A DNA stretch of 64,000 nt, taken from contig CM055109.1 of the NCBI GenBank assembly GCA_029204225.1, positions 24,580,422 to 24,644,421 on the forward strand. Reading direction: 5' to 3'. The translations under genes were made by a program, and so were the position numbers. The notes below the pieces were generated by a model. That model saw only the letters and a list, made by a program, of their open reading frames with translations, ran no database searches and had not been told where the DNA came from. This document shows, piece after piece, positions 11,085-23,967 of this stretch. The stretch comes from Diphasiastrum complanatum (lineage: Eukaryota; Streptophyta; Lycopodiopsida; Lycopodiales; Lycopodiaceae). Within the stretch, counting starts at the first letter, position 1. Each line of letters opens with the position of its first letter.

Positions 11085-13379
11085 ATGCACTTTAGTGGGG
11101 ATATCAACACAAATCAACAATTGCTTCATTATGTGCAACACACTAGTACTGAAAACAATGCACTCAAGAATGCTATGTCGGAGTTGAATGCTACTGTCAC
11201 TAATCTTCGAGGATCAAACCAAAAAATGTTAGAATCCATGGAAAAGTTGCGATCCGAGAGTTTCAAATCTGCCATTGATCTAAAAGTTATCAATAAGGCA
11301 ATGATGAAGATGAAAAGAAAGAGAGTACCGATGAAGAATATTGATGACCTATCTACACATAGCGGCAATCAGAAAAAAAGAATCCGAGCACTCAAGTATG
11401 TTGTCATCTAAACTGTTTATTTGATTTGTGTATGTCATTGTTTGATTTGCACTTGATAACATGGATCATTTATTTATTAAAGATAATTTGAGTTTCATAT
11501 TTTGTTGCAGATCATGTTTGGTGGCAAAGAACTATTTAACAAATCGTTCATGCATTGGATCATCTTCAAGTCATGTTTTACCATGAAAGTCAACAAAGAA
11601 AATGATAAAAAATGCTTGGTTTGAGAAAATGAAAAATGAAAAATGAAATTGTAGAGACTGTTTTGATTAAGGTTCAATTATACTTGGATGCGAATGTGAT
11701 ACAAGGTGCATGTGATGTATCTGGAATTAGCAAGAATGCTTATTCTACTTTTTTTAGAATAGTTAAAGAAGCTTTCTCCCAAGTGATGGTGAAGAAAATT
11801 TATCTTCCACGTCGATATCGGGTAAGATTAGCTAGAAATTTTTATAATGACAGAATGTTCAAAGTAGTTGGCCAACCACTTCATATAACTGAATTATACA
11901 AATCAAAATATGTTTAGCTCAATTACAATGATCGCAATAATATTTTCCTTGATATTGAAAATGTTCTAAAATACATTATTCGATTCTATAAACTAGACGA
12001 CCATCAAGCAAACGGAAAGATCATTATTGTAATAAAATTTGGGGTTCGAAGTTGGAACGTGTGAGTGTCACTTTGATGAACAAAATTTCAGATACAGATG
12101 ATTGAATGTGTAGTGTTAAATCGGAAAATCACATATGGTGGTTGGCAGCATTCCAGGTATACATTTCAATTTTCATTTAGAATATCTATATAAACAATGA
12201 AAGTCATGTATTACTTGTTTCTCTACAGGTCTTTAAAGAAGATCATAAAATACTATCATGGATAATTTCAAGAACAAATTATGGCAAGATTATAAAGAGA
12301 CATTTGGAGGGTGAGAAATCTATAGTCGAAAACCATGAAAGTTTTTAAATTCAATGGCACCTTGCAGGTGATTTGAAAACATGAAAATGTATGTATAATG
12401 TCTCTCGTGTGGCAACATCAAAGCATCGATGGCTTTATTGCATGAAGGATTGCTACAATATGAATTTGGGACGATCAACAAACACTTGCACAACACGAGA
12501 AGCTGAAGATGCAAATATGTAAAATGGTCTGCCAATTCCATTAAAATATGTTCACATACACACATTTCATGCTGAGGTTCGTATTATTGAAAAACTAATC
12601 TACCTGCATATTCTACTAGCATGGAATCATAAACCAGAGCCAGTGGCTAAAGCAGCAATTAGGAGGTTGGAAATAGTTTTGTCAAATGGAGGACTACATA
12701 AAGGGAATGTCACGATTGAAAAAAGTGACACACTCTTCGGGAAAAAATGGAACATTCCTAATAAGCCATCAATTGGAGGTGCTAAAGCAAGAAGATTCTT
12801 ATCCAATCACACATGCAAAGAATTAAGTGTTAGATACGAAATATGAAAAGAAATTGTTCAAGCCACATGAACACTGGAAGGAAGTAATCGAGTAGAAAAG
12901 GGACAAGTGTGGACTAATTTCGACAAACTCATAGGTGTTATTAGGAAAGAAAACCTATCATCAGAAGATATGAGGACTTTGCAAAATCATTGCACTACGT
13001 TTGTAAAATATGTACATGATTGTAGGGGAAAACACAACGTTACTCATTACATGGTGCTAATCTATATCATTATTTGGTAATTTTATCATTCAGGCTTATA
13101 TTTTTTTCTATTGATGTAACTAATCAACACTATTGTTTGCAGCACATCCTTCTTCATCATGCAACTTATTTTGCAAAGGAATATGGGAGCTTAACTATCT
13201 GGTCATCACAAGGCATGAAAAAATCTCATTGGCAAGCAAGGGGAGCATTTCATAGAGCAACAAATCATGGAGGACACAATTCAAGAAATAAATATTTAGT
13301 TCAACTTTTTCAGTGGTTTTTCAGAAGAGCACAATTTATATATCAAGCTAAAAACTCGCCAAGTATTACGATATTTTGA
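11085..13379 (+). pseudogene. Multi-exon transposon-like gene, copy 2, decayed
   Basis: Open stretches on the plus strand read in order. 11085-11411: coiled-coil-like, Asn/Lys-rich. 11636-11917: GACDVSGISKNAY, YLPRRYR. 12000-12330: KLDDHQANGK, then WWLAAFQ ending at a GT (CCAG|GTATAC) with VFKEDHKILSW after CTACAG. 12430-12550: YNMNLGRSTNTCTT. 12643-12846: KPEPVAKAAIRRLE. 12900-13379: KLIGVIRKE, then after an intron HHATYFAKEYG, WSSQG, RATNHGG. Frames change between pieces and stops occur (e.g. 12841), so it looks broken. The layout reminds me of uncharacterised transposon proteins known from invertebrates and seed-free plants; the family is not established. It converges with the minus-strand gene ending near 13449. 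Confidence 0.45.
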
Positions 13380-13448
13380 AAGGCATTCAAATTTATTACA
13401 AAAGAGATATCCTTGTAATATATCAAAAATCTATTACAAAACAGTATT

Positions 13449-14365
13449 TAATTATCATCATCATCCTCTTCAAGATTCCGACGGATGGTATTGTCATGAA
13501 GGAATAATCTCCTTTCATATGGATCCAAAAATTTTAAATTTTTCCTCTTGCTCATATCAATGTAACCCGAATAAAGGGCCATTGGAAATTATCTTTTCGT
13601 AGTCTCATTGGGAGTATAACCCAATATCTTAATAGCCAAGTCCCTCTTTCACAAAAAATATTTTATATGTTCCTCTTATGTACTTATGGCCTCCTAAACA
13701 AACTGATAATGATTTGATGGCCATAATGACAGTGGTTGCATATGGATTATAAGATGAATGATATATACAAATCTCATTATTTTGAAGGTTTTTCAAATAA
13801 TTAGATAGAGAAACATCTTTTCTCTCGGCTGATACGCCTCGGATGCCTCCATGTCTCATACCAAAGGCATCAATTTCAATAGCATATTATAAACAATAAA
13901 GTTTTTTTTTTTGAATGATACATAACACTACAAACTCAATAAGAAAACTGAACAATATCAATACCAATATAATATCTACTTACCAGATCATAATCATCAT
14001 AATCAACGACGTTTGTTCTACTGATGTCATGTCCTGCAATGGCCTCTACATTTCTGGAGGGGTTATATCTAGCCCTAGGGGGATATCTTTTTTGAAATTC
14101 CAAAAATTCCTCATCTGTAGGCAAAGTATTTTCACAGGCTTTAGATTTTTCAATCATGGCCTCCAAGGCCTCATTGCCAGATTTCCAATCGCCATCTTTA
14201 TCATAATCTATCTCACTTTCAAGGTCATCATATGAGTAATCAACAATGTCAAAATATTCTCATAATTTTTGAGCAAAAATTGAGAGGATTTCATCGTCTC
14301 TCGAATTCAAAACATCTTCTATATCATTAAATGATATATAATATTCATTATATTAAAAATATAAA
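13449..14365 (-). pseudogene. Acidic unknown gene, copy 2, frameshifted
   Basis: Second copy of the gene at 526-1452, about 90% similar by eye. It is broken: an extra base near 13645 (CCTCTTTCACAA versus CTCTTCACAA) shifts the frame in exon 2, the DNA around the start is altered, and further substitutions create stops. Exon pieces 13629-13859 and 13936-14166 remain open. Confidence 0.6.
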
Positions 14366-14437
14366 GGAACATCGAGTAGAGTTAATTAATTAATAGGAGA
14401 TGCAAATAAAAGAGAATCATAGAGGATTATAGAACGT

Positions 14438-14810
14438 ATTAGAGGAGTTTTGAGTTCCAAAAAGACTTTAAGAATTCGTGCAAGATGTCTTTTTTATTAT
14501 TAAAATATTATAACACTAATACTTTTGACTTGCCATAACTTTTTAATCGTAGCTCAGAAGTATGTGATGTAACATATCATTGGAAAGCCCTTGTTGAGAC
14601 TTTCTAATGCACCAAGCTTCGCTAAATTTGGACTTACCACTAAAAAATTATGCCATTTTTATTATGGAATCAAAATGTGGACTCAAAAAGTTACGTTACG
14701 TAGATTTCAAATTTGAGTAATTTGATTGGTCCATGTGTCAGAAAAATTTGAGAAAAAATATAAAAAAAAATTTTACAAAGGGTTTTTTTGGAATTTAGAA
14801 CTCCTCTAAT
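14438..14810. mobile_element. MITE-like element, copy 2
   Basis: Same ends and position as 1518-1893 (ATTAGAGGAGTT..CTCCTCTAAT). It was therefore in place before the block was duplicated. Confidence 0.55.
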
Positions 14811-14988
14811 GAGGGAGAGTTTTTTGATAATCTGAAGCCATAGATACTTCAGCTTCAACCCCTATATCAATATATGCATCATTTACATCAATTGGAGTAG
14901 TTGTAGATGCTTCGATCAATGGAACAGTTGAAGATTCAACAGAGTCATCATCTGGAATTTCAGCAGATATGTTGAAGACAAAAGCCAT
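14806..14988 (-). CDS. Acidic N-terminal exon-like ORF upstream of the MITE-like element
   Basis: 60 codons from ATG at 14988: acidic and Ser/Thr-rich (AEIPDDDSVESS, DVNDAYIDIGVEAE). It stops inside the MITE end. The same sequence at 1894-2050 carries changes. It may be the original first exon of the minus-strand gene, split off by the MITE-like insertion; not proven. Confidence 0.3.
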   Translation of the reverse strand: MAFVFNISAEIPDDDSVESSTVPLIEASTTTPIDVNDAYIDIGVEAEVSMASDYQKTLPH

Positions 14989-16079
14989 TCCTTTGATTAG
15001 AAGGCGACATATTATTTTGCGGATATCACAGTATATATTTCTTTTGAAATGGTCATGTAGGTTCTATTGTGTTTATGCTTAGAAGATGGTTGGGAATGTA
15101 CAAGGTCCTGAAAATGAACGAAACAAAAATTATTTATATCCAAGACAGGAGTACTAATAATCTGAGAAAAATTGTCAAAATAAGAAATTAAATTATAACA
15201 ATTCTCATTAACTAGATTATTGATATCGAAGGAAGCAAAAGAAATACTAGCAAAATACTCTATGTGTTAGATAGAATGTCACTAGCATTAAAAAGTCCAT
15301 AAGTTTTTCATCTGAGGCCATGAAGGAACTAGCCATATTGAATCTGATATTAGTTTAACGTGACAGATAAATATCGATATAGGAATAAAGCAAAGTGCGC
15401 ACATTGATATAGGAATAAAGCAAAGTGCGCAGTTCAGAATAAAAGATCACAGAATCGAAATATGAAAAGTGGTGCACATATTTATAGCCAATTCATGTTG
15501 ATCACAGCCATATATTTGTCAAATAATGAATTGAGTTTTACAGCCTATATTTATCCACCAATCAGAGTGAGACAAATTTGTATCTACGACGGAATACATT
15601 AACTAGTCTATCACTAGATTCAACGAATCATCACTAGCCCTGACCCTAGAATCTCTACCTGTGCCGGAATACATTAAATAGACAATCACTAGCCTTGTAG
15701 AATAATCTTTAAAAAAATTATAAACAAATGATTAATGGATATCATTGAAAAACATGCATGAGGAGAATTATTACAATCTCTTGCCCTATTTAAGCACTAT
15801 AAAGACGCAAATTTTCCTTTTGAGATAATGTTCATTCAAAACATTTTCATAAGTCTTTCATTATGCATTCCAGTGTGAGTTTTCTGCATAAGGGATATCG
15901 GATCAGCGCGCCTAGCATACGATGTATTTGCTGTATTTGGACTACGTGTGATAGATTTAGTGTCTTCTAGTTCCAGAAAGCTCTTCTTCTTCTAATAAGG
16001 GAAAGAAATCCAAAAAACATAAAAATAAGGGAAGGATAAGAAACACACGGTTGTTCAAAATTATGACGTAGTTACCACC
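14989..16079. other. No gene recognised; 30-bp tandem duplication at 15373-15432
   Basis: AT-rich spacer. Two adjacent 30-bp copies of a GATATAGGAATAAAGCAAAG unit occur at 15373-15402 and 15403-15432. Nothing else stands out. Confidence 0.5.
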
Positions 16080-16640
16080 AAATTTAGACAAGGAAATGTA
16101 CGTTGCAATCAAGAGGGACATTACATTAATGAATGTCCTAGTGGCTCATAGTATTGCATATTTGAATATGTACACTCATTGGACAAATGATTGTGGAAGA
16201 TTACAGGCTGCGAGAACCACGGGGGCATTTGCAATGCAGATGCATCAACAACAACCACCACAGCCGCAGATGCAACAACAGCCAACACCTCGTCAGCAAG
16301 AACCGCAAATGATGCAAGGCCAAAAGCCACAATGACCATTCTAGTGGCAAAGAGATCTATGAGCACACAATTGACGTTATCATTGATGCACGACCATTTC
16401 GCGTCAACAATGGTATTGAATGAATCTGAAGCATGCATAACAAGTTAGGGCGGAGATTAAAAAACTAGTAATTGTGGAATTTATATATACTATCGACTAT
16501 ACACTTTGGTTAAGCCCTATAGTTATAGTCACCCAAGAAGAATGGCAACCTATTACCGCAAACTTAATTTGTTTACTGTAAATGATCATTTTCCATTGTC
16601 GTTAACCGAAATGTTTTTGGATAAATTCACAAGGTGTTAT
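16080..16640 (+). pseudogene. Ty3/gypsy remnant: zinc-knuckle and start of reverse transcriptase
   Basis: The frame from 16080 reads a damaged zinc knuckle (C-x4-H-x4-C around CNQEGHYINEC; the first Cys is lost). A Gln/Pro-rich stretch follows (16240-16330). At about 16545-16630 YYRKLNLFTVNDHFPL matches the N-terminal RT motif of gypsy elements (YRKLN..T.....PLP). The rest of RT is missing; gypsy sequence resumes at 18041. Confidence 0.5.
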
Positions 16641-18040
16641 GTACCATAACGGTACGCCCTATAGTGACGGCCTCACAAGGACCATGACGCAGGTCTGGCA
16701 TTATCAACATGTTTGGGTGCCACACGTCACCATCCTAAGTGGTCACGTGTTGCCAGCATGACCGTGCCTGATAGGACCCACTATGCTACGTCTATGTAGT
16801 GGTGGGGTTTTCTGTTGGAGAAAGAGGGTGTGTGAGTGTGAGAAATGAAAATAGCTCTAAAAGAAAATGATCACGAAAAGAAGCAAACTCGAAACTCGAA
16901 CGAGAAACGAACTCAAACAAAAAGTGTTTGTGCGCAGCAGAATGAGCTATATTACTCTTTCCCTAAGCATGACTACGCCTATCAGAAACAAGCAGAACGT
17001 TAGTGATAGAAATCACGGTCATTCTGATTACGTAGCCAAACATTAGAAGAATAATTTGTCATGAACAGCTAGACAAATTATTTGTCGTGGATGATTCGCG
17101 AAAGAGCTAGACTGAGCTCGACTGATAATCAATGGCGAATGATGCGCGAAAGGCACGACTATATTAAGTTGTCAACAGCTAGACTAATAATAACTCGCTA
17201 ATAACAGATTAACAGATTGAGCAACAAGAAAGTCAGACTGAATGAAAATAAGCATAGCAATATGACACAAATCTGAACGCAAAACAAAAGAGCTGTTATC
17301 AGATTAAGTATAGCAAAATATACATGTCAATAATTGTGGTAGAGCACAAGACAATAGCGAACTAAACCGTGTGCTCTACAAAGCTAATTCAATCTGCAAA
17401 AGGAATGAATATGTTACTGACAATACAAAAGAATCAATGTGCAAGACATCTACTTCCTCTATCTCTGATAAGCTTTTGATGCTATTATTTTACACACGCA
17501 CTTGTTCTTCAATCACTTGTCTCAATACGCAAATGGTATTCAATATATATATACACAATATTACAGTGTGCAGATGAAGAAAGTACAAAGTGGATGTGTT
17601 GTCTGTAGGAGATCGTGGGTGGCTGTTGTTGTTGTTAAGTCTGTTAGTACAGTTGCATGGAATGAGCGTGAAAAGGTCGTGACGTTAGCTTTTGCTTAAA
17701 TGAACATTGGTGAAGATGTGAAAAATGCATCACTCTAACGAAATGCCTTAGGATTTGATTTACTTGTTGCCTTCACTTTTCCTAGGGCATCTTAGGCATT
17801 TTGTAAGGCAGTGTCGTCTTTTTTCGCCTGTCACAAAACACGTGTAAAAACACAGTGTCGCATTTTTTGCTTTTTCTTCGCCTGTGAGAATTTACTTGTA
17901 TTTATGTAGACAGTCGCATTTTATTCGTCTGTCTTATTTTACATGTAAACATGCAGATTGTGCAACAACATGAATAAAAATGCAACATGAATGGAGACAG
18001 ATTAAAATGAGATTTAGGAAAGTAGAGGAGATAAATCCAA
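16640..18040. other. Unrecognised insertion between two halves of a gypsy element
   Basis: 1.4 kb with no homology I can name and no long ORF. It replaces the central RT (about 70 residues), so it is an insertion with deletion or a rearrangement. It is locally richer in GC (16645-16820) than its surroundings. Confidence 0.35.
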
Positions 18041-19790
18041 CCTTTTCTTTGACAGTAAGATGCTTGAGGATCATGAGGCACATTTGCTTATAGTCTTAGA
18101 TAATCTAAGACAGACAAAGCTTTATGCTAAGGAGTCTAAATGTGAGTTCTTTCAAACAAGACTCAAGTATTTAGGACATATCGTTTCCGATCGAGTTCTT
18201 GAGATTGACTACGATAAGGTCTAGAAAGTTCGTGATTGGCCTATCCTGAAATATTTTACTTATGAGAAAGAACGTTTTATTGTCATCCATGCGTTAAAGA
18301 TCTAGAAACATTATTTCTACGGATCTAAAATTGTGGTTATGACAGATCACGAGTCTCTTAAGTATATTTGTGATGCCTTGGACCTTAGGGTTGTAAGGCT
18401 TGTTCGTCGAAATTCATTCAAGAGTTCAAATTCAACATTCAGTATCGTCAAGGTATGTCAAATTGTGTCGATGATGCGTTGAGCTGGATTGGAGAAGTGA
18501 ATCAATTATGCTTTGCTGAGTTCCAATCCGAGTTGTATCTTTCTCTACAAGATCTTTGTCGGACCAATGAGTGTTTCGGTCGTATTTGGCAAGAAGTCCT
18601 GGCAGAAAGCCCTATAGTGAGAAATAATCTTGGAAAGCGGGATTTCAAGAAGTCTCACGAAGAGAAGATACTTGATGATTATTCCATTAGGAATGGTTTA
18701 CTTTTCCATAGAGGAAAAGTTTGTGTACCAGATATTGTGGACCTTAGGGCCCAAATCCTGCATGAGTGCCACGATAGCCCCAGTGCGGGACACCTTGGTA
18801 TATAGAGGACACTTGACCTTGTTAAGAGAGAATTTTATTGGCCAAGAATGAAAGGTCATATCGAGGCATATGCTCAAAAGTGTGAACAGTGCCAAGTAAA
18901 TAAAGCGGAGACACTCAAAGCAACTAGTTTGTTGCATCTGTTGAAAATTCCCAGCAAAAAGTGAGAAAGTATTTTCATGGATATTGTGTTCAGACTTCCT
19001 AAGTCTGGGAAGGATAGTAGTTGACAGACTAACCAAGATTGTGCAATTTATTCCAACAGAAATTACTGTCAAAGCTTCAGCACTTTCTCAAGCCTTCATT
19101 GAAAAGTTGTTCAGGTTGTATGGTTTGTCGAATAATATTGTTAGTGATCGTGATTCCAAATTCACTGGCAAGTTCTGGCAGGCGGACTTTGAGAGACTGA
19201 AAACTACTTTAAGTCTATCATCTATAAATCACCCCCAAAAACCGATGGTCAAACCGACGTGTGAACCAATCGATGGAAGATATCTTTCGCGCATATGTTG
19301 CCAAGCGACAATAAGATTGGAAAAAGTATCTCTCAATGGTTGAGTTCGCATACAATAGTATGAAGCATTATGCCACTAGTTATAGATTTTTTAAACTCTT
19401 GTATGGCTTTCAACCTCATTCCCCTATCTCCGTTGGACTAAAAGGTCTCAAGGTTCAAGCTACAGCAGATTTCTTGCATGATCTACAGGAAATATTGTGG
19501 GTGGCTAGGGAAAGCATTGGATCGGCTTAGGATCCCCCAGTTCTATGCCAATCGAAGCCATGCTCCTCGAGAATTTGAGATTGGTGATTGGGTGTATCTT
19601 AGAATCCCAAAAGACTGTAAGACACTTCGAACGGGAAAATGTCCAAAGTTATCTCCATGTTATAGTGGTCCTTTCAAAGTTTTTAACAAGATTTGTAGGG
19701 CTGCTTATCGACTATAACTCCCTGTTGGAACTAAGCTTCATCTTGTATTCCATGTTAGTCATTTAAAGGAACGACCTGGTTATCATAGGT
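18041..19790 (+). pseudogene. Ty3/gypsy pol remnant: RT tail, RNase H, integrase
   Basis: Readable in order: the RT tail with KLYAKESKCEFF and YLGHIVS (18110-18190); RNase H with ALKI*KHYFYG and DHESLKYI (18290-18375); an HHCC integrase finger with HECHDSPSAGHLG and CEQCQ (18755-18900); the integrase core with MDIVFRLPKSG, VDRLTK and VSDRDSKF (18975-19200); and a C-terminal VFHVSHLKE (19750-19775). The RT-RNase H-integrase order is diagnostic of Ty3/gypsy. Many stops and frameshifts are present, so it is dead. No LTRs are identified. Confidence 0.75.
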
Positions 19791-21270
19791 TGTAATATCT
19801 CAGCTATACTTGTTTGGCAGGTCTTATCACTACCATGATTGGATTTACGCCTTGAGTAAAGGAGTACTCATCTGGATAATCAAACAAATGATTAGGTTTG
19901 CAGAATTATAAAAACACAAGATTCCTAGTTGGGTGTTGGGATTCATTTGTCTTCTCCTAATAAAACAAAAACCTTGTGGTATCAAAGGCCTTTCTATAAT
20001 GGTGAAATTGTTGGACTGATAAGGAATTTTTTGTTTATTACAATTTTATCTTCAAAATTCAGGCAAATGCATTTAGTAGCTTTCATGCTAAAGAGGTAGT
20101 TATTTGTAAGTTTAGTTATGGTGAGATCCTTTGGTCTCTTTTAATGTTTTAAATTGCAAGAGCTTACACTACCACAAAAGTAGTTAGCAATTTTTACAGT
20201 TGTAGAGTTGAGATTGCACATAATAGGTGATTTTTATCTGATGTTAGTTTATTACAAAGGGTTTCATATTTGGCCACAAAAAATGTTTGTCATTTTGGAA
20301 ATTTGGTCAAAAAGAAATAAATTAAAAAAAGACAGCTCAAGTGGGCAATGATCCTCAAATATTCACAACTCTTATTCACAATAATCACGACCATAAGTAC
20401 TCATAATATTTTAGTAGTCACGATCAATATTCACAGGTATTCACGATCAATATTTATTATAATAATGATTAGTATTCATAATAATCTTGATTAATATTCA
20501 AGCTATTCACTTTTTAGTATTCACAATTTTACATAATCTTTGCCAACCATCAAGTATGTAGACTTCAAGACGCATCATTGGAAACTCGATCAATTCTTCA
20601 TCCAATATAGAAAACACCTTGGATACATCCTCCATAAGAAGACACTGTCATAAACAATACAAATACATTTTCAAATAAATTCAGTTGTCATATTTCTAGA
20701 TTCTAGCATGCAAGGACACAATAGGAAGAAGAACTATGTGGAATCAAGCATGGACCAATGGAAAAAAATTGTTTGCATTTTTTCATTCATGCTATGTGCT
20801 TGTTTTCTTTAATGCAGATGTAAATTGAAGAGTCAATAATTTCACTAGTTAAAGCTTAACAAAAACATAATACAATAAATTAAGTCAAAAATTTGAATTT
20901 CATATACCTATATATACTTACCATAACATAGACCAATGATAAGGCCATGCACCTTGGAGATCATTGGAGAATTTCCATGGCAGTCCTTTTGTTACATAGA
21001 CTTGAATACCCATAAATGAACCTCACATCCTTGCTAAAGAAAATTAACAACACGAATTCCACTACAGGCATATCAAAAAGACGTGATAAGTATCATTTAA
21101 GTATGGGTTTTGGAGGACTAAAGTTCACCAAGCCATTAAGGCTAATGTCAAGCCAAAACAAAAATGCTTGTAAAATTGGAGATTGATTTATATAATAGTT
21201 CATTTCTGTAGGGTGTTCTAGAGAGTGAGTATTTGTATAGGAGTTCTTGGAAAATGAATTTAGGTCAAGA
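19785..21270. repeat. SPH 3' flank fragment, dispersed repeat and copia LTR piece
   Basis: 19785-20250 matches 35300-35760 (3' flank of SPH copy B) and 63916-64000. 20250-20560 matches 4440-4740. 20979-21240 matches the LTR pieces at 5217 and 8393. The order is like that downstream of SPH copies, so this is a relic of an SPH unit without its exon. Confidence 0.5.
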
Positions 21271-21289
21271 GTAAAAAAATGAAATCTAA

Positions 21290-22010
21290 CTTAAATGTGT
21301 TTAATGAGTTAGTGGGTTGAGATTTCAAATCTTGGAGTTATCATTGAAGCCAAATAATGTCCTTTACTATACAGATGGATGCAACATATTAGGACTCAAT
21401 AACGGACAAGGAAATGCATTCTTGCTTTTGATTGTTCCATAAAATTGGTCCTCCTACAAGAAAGCACAAGTAGCCAAAGGTGGATTTTCTAATATCCACT
21501 TTTCCAACCCAATCTGAGTCTGAATAGGCATTTAAAACTGGTGCATTATTGGAATCTCTATCATAACACAAATCATAGTGCTTTGTGGCTTGTATGTATA
21601 TCAAATGCTCTTTGTAGAACTTTCCAATGTGGTACTCATGTATTCGACATGTATTGCAACAATGTGTGCATTGTGTATGCAAGATAAGGTGATCTGTAGA
21701 TCATGGAATACATGATGAACACAATTATTAACTAGTAGTCATGGATTTGACATGTATTGCAACAATTTGCTCACTTTGTATGCAAGATCAATTCATCTAC
21801 ATGTTTCTTTCTGTTGTGCTTCAGTCTTCGTGGACATGTCATTCAATAGCTTGAATCATAGATCCATGGGTGAGTCTATCAACTTGTAGTCTTACATGTG
21901 ATACCTATGACGTACATTGACTAGATATTTCTACTGGATTATGGCAATCAATATCTCATGATTTTCATGCCAAGTAGGTAGTGCACCAGGCTCGAATCAG
22001 TAGTTGATTC
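21290..22010 (-). pseudogene. Copia RNase H remnant
   Basis: The minus-strand reading at 21389-21682 has YSDSDWVGKVDIRKST, GYLCFLVGGP and the catalytic-region end ISLSVIES, typical of copia RNase H. Related to 6243-6509. Truncated. Confidence 0.6.
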
Positions 22011-22329
22011 AAATTGTTAATGATTAATGAATCATTAACATATAATGCAAACATACTATAAAGGTAATCCTACAACTAACATGATAGAAATTAATTTTCT
22101 TTGCATGTAGCATAGACATCCGAATACTCGAAGCTGCTTCATACTCGACTTGTAGCCATAGTTTGCTTTCAAGGGATTTTCTGAGTCGACTACATTTGTG
22201 CTCCTATAAATCTACATATGACAACTCGCAGAGACTGCTTTTGCTCAAAATCTCTTGGATGGTTGAGCGTTTGTGAGCATTGTTTGTATTGCATCTACTA
22301 ATGTTTGGTTCTTTCTTTTGGATACTCCA

Positions 22330-22600
22330 TTCTACACATAGTTGATGGTGAAATTATGATGCATGTTGCACAAAGATAGGTAATCCGACATTTTGTCATA
22401 GATGTATTCTCCCCCACAATTGGTGCAAATCTCTAGAAAATCTGATTTTTGTAGAGGTTCAGTACAAAGAGAAGTTGTCGAAGGCCGCAATACTACTAGC
22501 AACCCTATTAAGAAGAGAGAGTAACCCTGACATTTGTTTCTAACATGCAAGCTAAGAAACCCTTTTGCTTGCTGCTCACCCATGGACTGGTTCATTCAGT
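22330..22600 (-). pseudogene. Copia integrase remnant
   Basis: The minus strand reads LRTDCGGEY-like NCGGEYIYDKMSDY (integrase second Asp region, Asp replaced by Asn) and MHHNFTIN. Short and broken. Confidence 0.4.
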
Positions 22601-23348
22601 TAAAAAATGAGTGGAATGCTATTCGGATGTCTGGAAGCCTATCATGATTGAATCTGTGTTGATTTTTGTATCTGCGCTTCTGCTGAATCTCTAGTGATTT
22701 GATTTGCCAAAGCTATGGATATCTTTGTAATGATTTGTCAAAGCTATGGATACAAAGATATCCAGAATCAATGCACTTCCATACGAGCTGTTGGAAGACA
22801 TCGACTGATTCGGAAATGTTCATTCTCTACAAAGGGATGGGCATGAGGAAGCATGCTAGAAGTGTGCTAGTGAAGCGCTGTGGAAGGCTGCAAATCAGCG
22901 CTGTGGCATTAGCGGATATTAGAACTCAAAATGGGCCCTTTGTCAAGATGCTATTTTTGACTTTTCAATGCTTATGTGTCCCAATGAATGATGTCCATAT
23001 GTGACAAACTATAACAGTGGGTGACAGACATAAATTGTATATAACTTTCCCGGCCAAATTTTCGTGATTTTCAAATATCCCGCCGGGCAGAACAGACAAT
23101 TGTGATTGGACCACAGTTACTGCTCAAATACTCTTATGTTGCCCGTCATTATTCACTCGAGGTTGGTTTGATGTCAATAGTCATAAACTGTGGTTAACTA
23201 ATCCTTGTAGTTAAGGAACTTCTTGTCATTTATAGGTATGCCTCTCATTTTTTTCATTCTATCTCTCATTTTCTTGTCATTCTTAGGTTTACCTCGCAAT
23301 CTCTACGTTCTCTCTGATCTCAGCTTGCGTACTCGTATTTTTGACTTA
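22600..23348. other. Spacer with a weak promoter-like patch
   Basis: No gene recognised. At 22717-22763 a perfect 12-bp inverted repeat (GGATATCTTTGT / ACAAAGATATCC) encloses 23 nt. Around 23036-23095 a TATATAAC is followed by CTTTCCCGG and ATCCCGCC, which resemble E2F-type sites, about 300 bp before the ATG at 23349. The regulatory reading is weak. Confidence 0.25.
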
Positions 23349-23962
23349 TGGCTACACGTAATCGGAGACCAAGAGGAACCATTGATGCAATCAATATTTG
23401 CAATGAAAAAAACGCAGAAGATCAATGGATCTTGATGCATCCCTCTACAAAAGGCTCATTTTGAAAAAGAAAAAGATCGGATAACATATATAGAAGCTCT
23501 TGGAAAGGCAGAATAATGGATTTTAAAGTATCACCTGCCAGTCAATCTATCACAGAAGTTTTAGTTCAGCATGCTTATCTTCACAATGAGCTCAACATTC
23601 ATGATCTGAATCCAAATGATAGAAGGAAATGCAATTCTGAGTTTTCAGATTCAAATTCTTTAGATTTAGTATTTTCTTTAAATTTTATTTTTCATGAGAT
23701 GTTTTTGTTGGTTTTGCAGATTTGTATCCATCAAATTTCATTGAATGGAAATCAGTTCAATCGATTGCAGGAATAATTGATGTCATACATTCGGATATTG
23801 GTATTTTATAATATAAAGGTCATTCTCCAAAATCACTTTTAGAGTCGGGAGTTTTTTTTTTATGATCACACCTATTTTCCTGATAAAAATGGTTTAGTTG
23901 GTAGATGAGAGCCATATCCTCTACCAGATTTTTCGAGTGAGGAATGGATTTCTCTTGATGCA
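23349..23962 (+). pseudogene. 5' part of an unknown multi-exon gene, split by element 1
   Basis: Coding-like pieces: from ATG 23349 MATRNRRPRGTIDAI, then a shifted frame LQKAHFEKEKDRITY (23440-23510), and after GTTTTGCAG at 23720 YPSNFIEWKSVQ and, after frame changes, DFSSEEWISLDA ending at 23962. Stops interrupt it. Element 1 is inserted at the GTAAT that follows. The gene resumes at 29053. No domain is recognised. Confidence 0.3.
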
Positions 23963-23967
23963 GTAAT
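23963..23967. repeat. Target-site duplication of element 1 (left)
   Basis: GTAAT, repeated at 29048-29052 immediately outside the other LTR. Confidence 0.9.

Noticed and set aside
16191-16448. Ala/Thr-rich ORF over the Gln/Pro stretch
   Set aside because: Shifted frame of a CAA/CAG-rich gypsy remnant.
22699-23004. 101-codon plus-strand ORF
   Set aside because: Spans a repeat-rich patch, no motif, no splice or promoter support.
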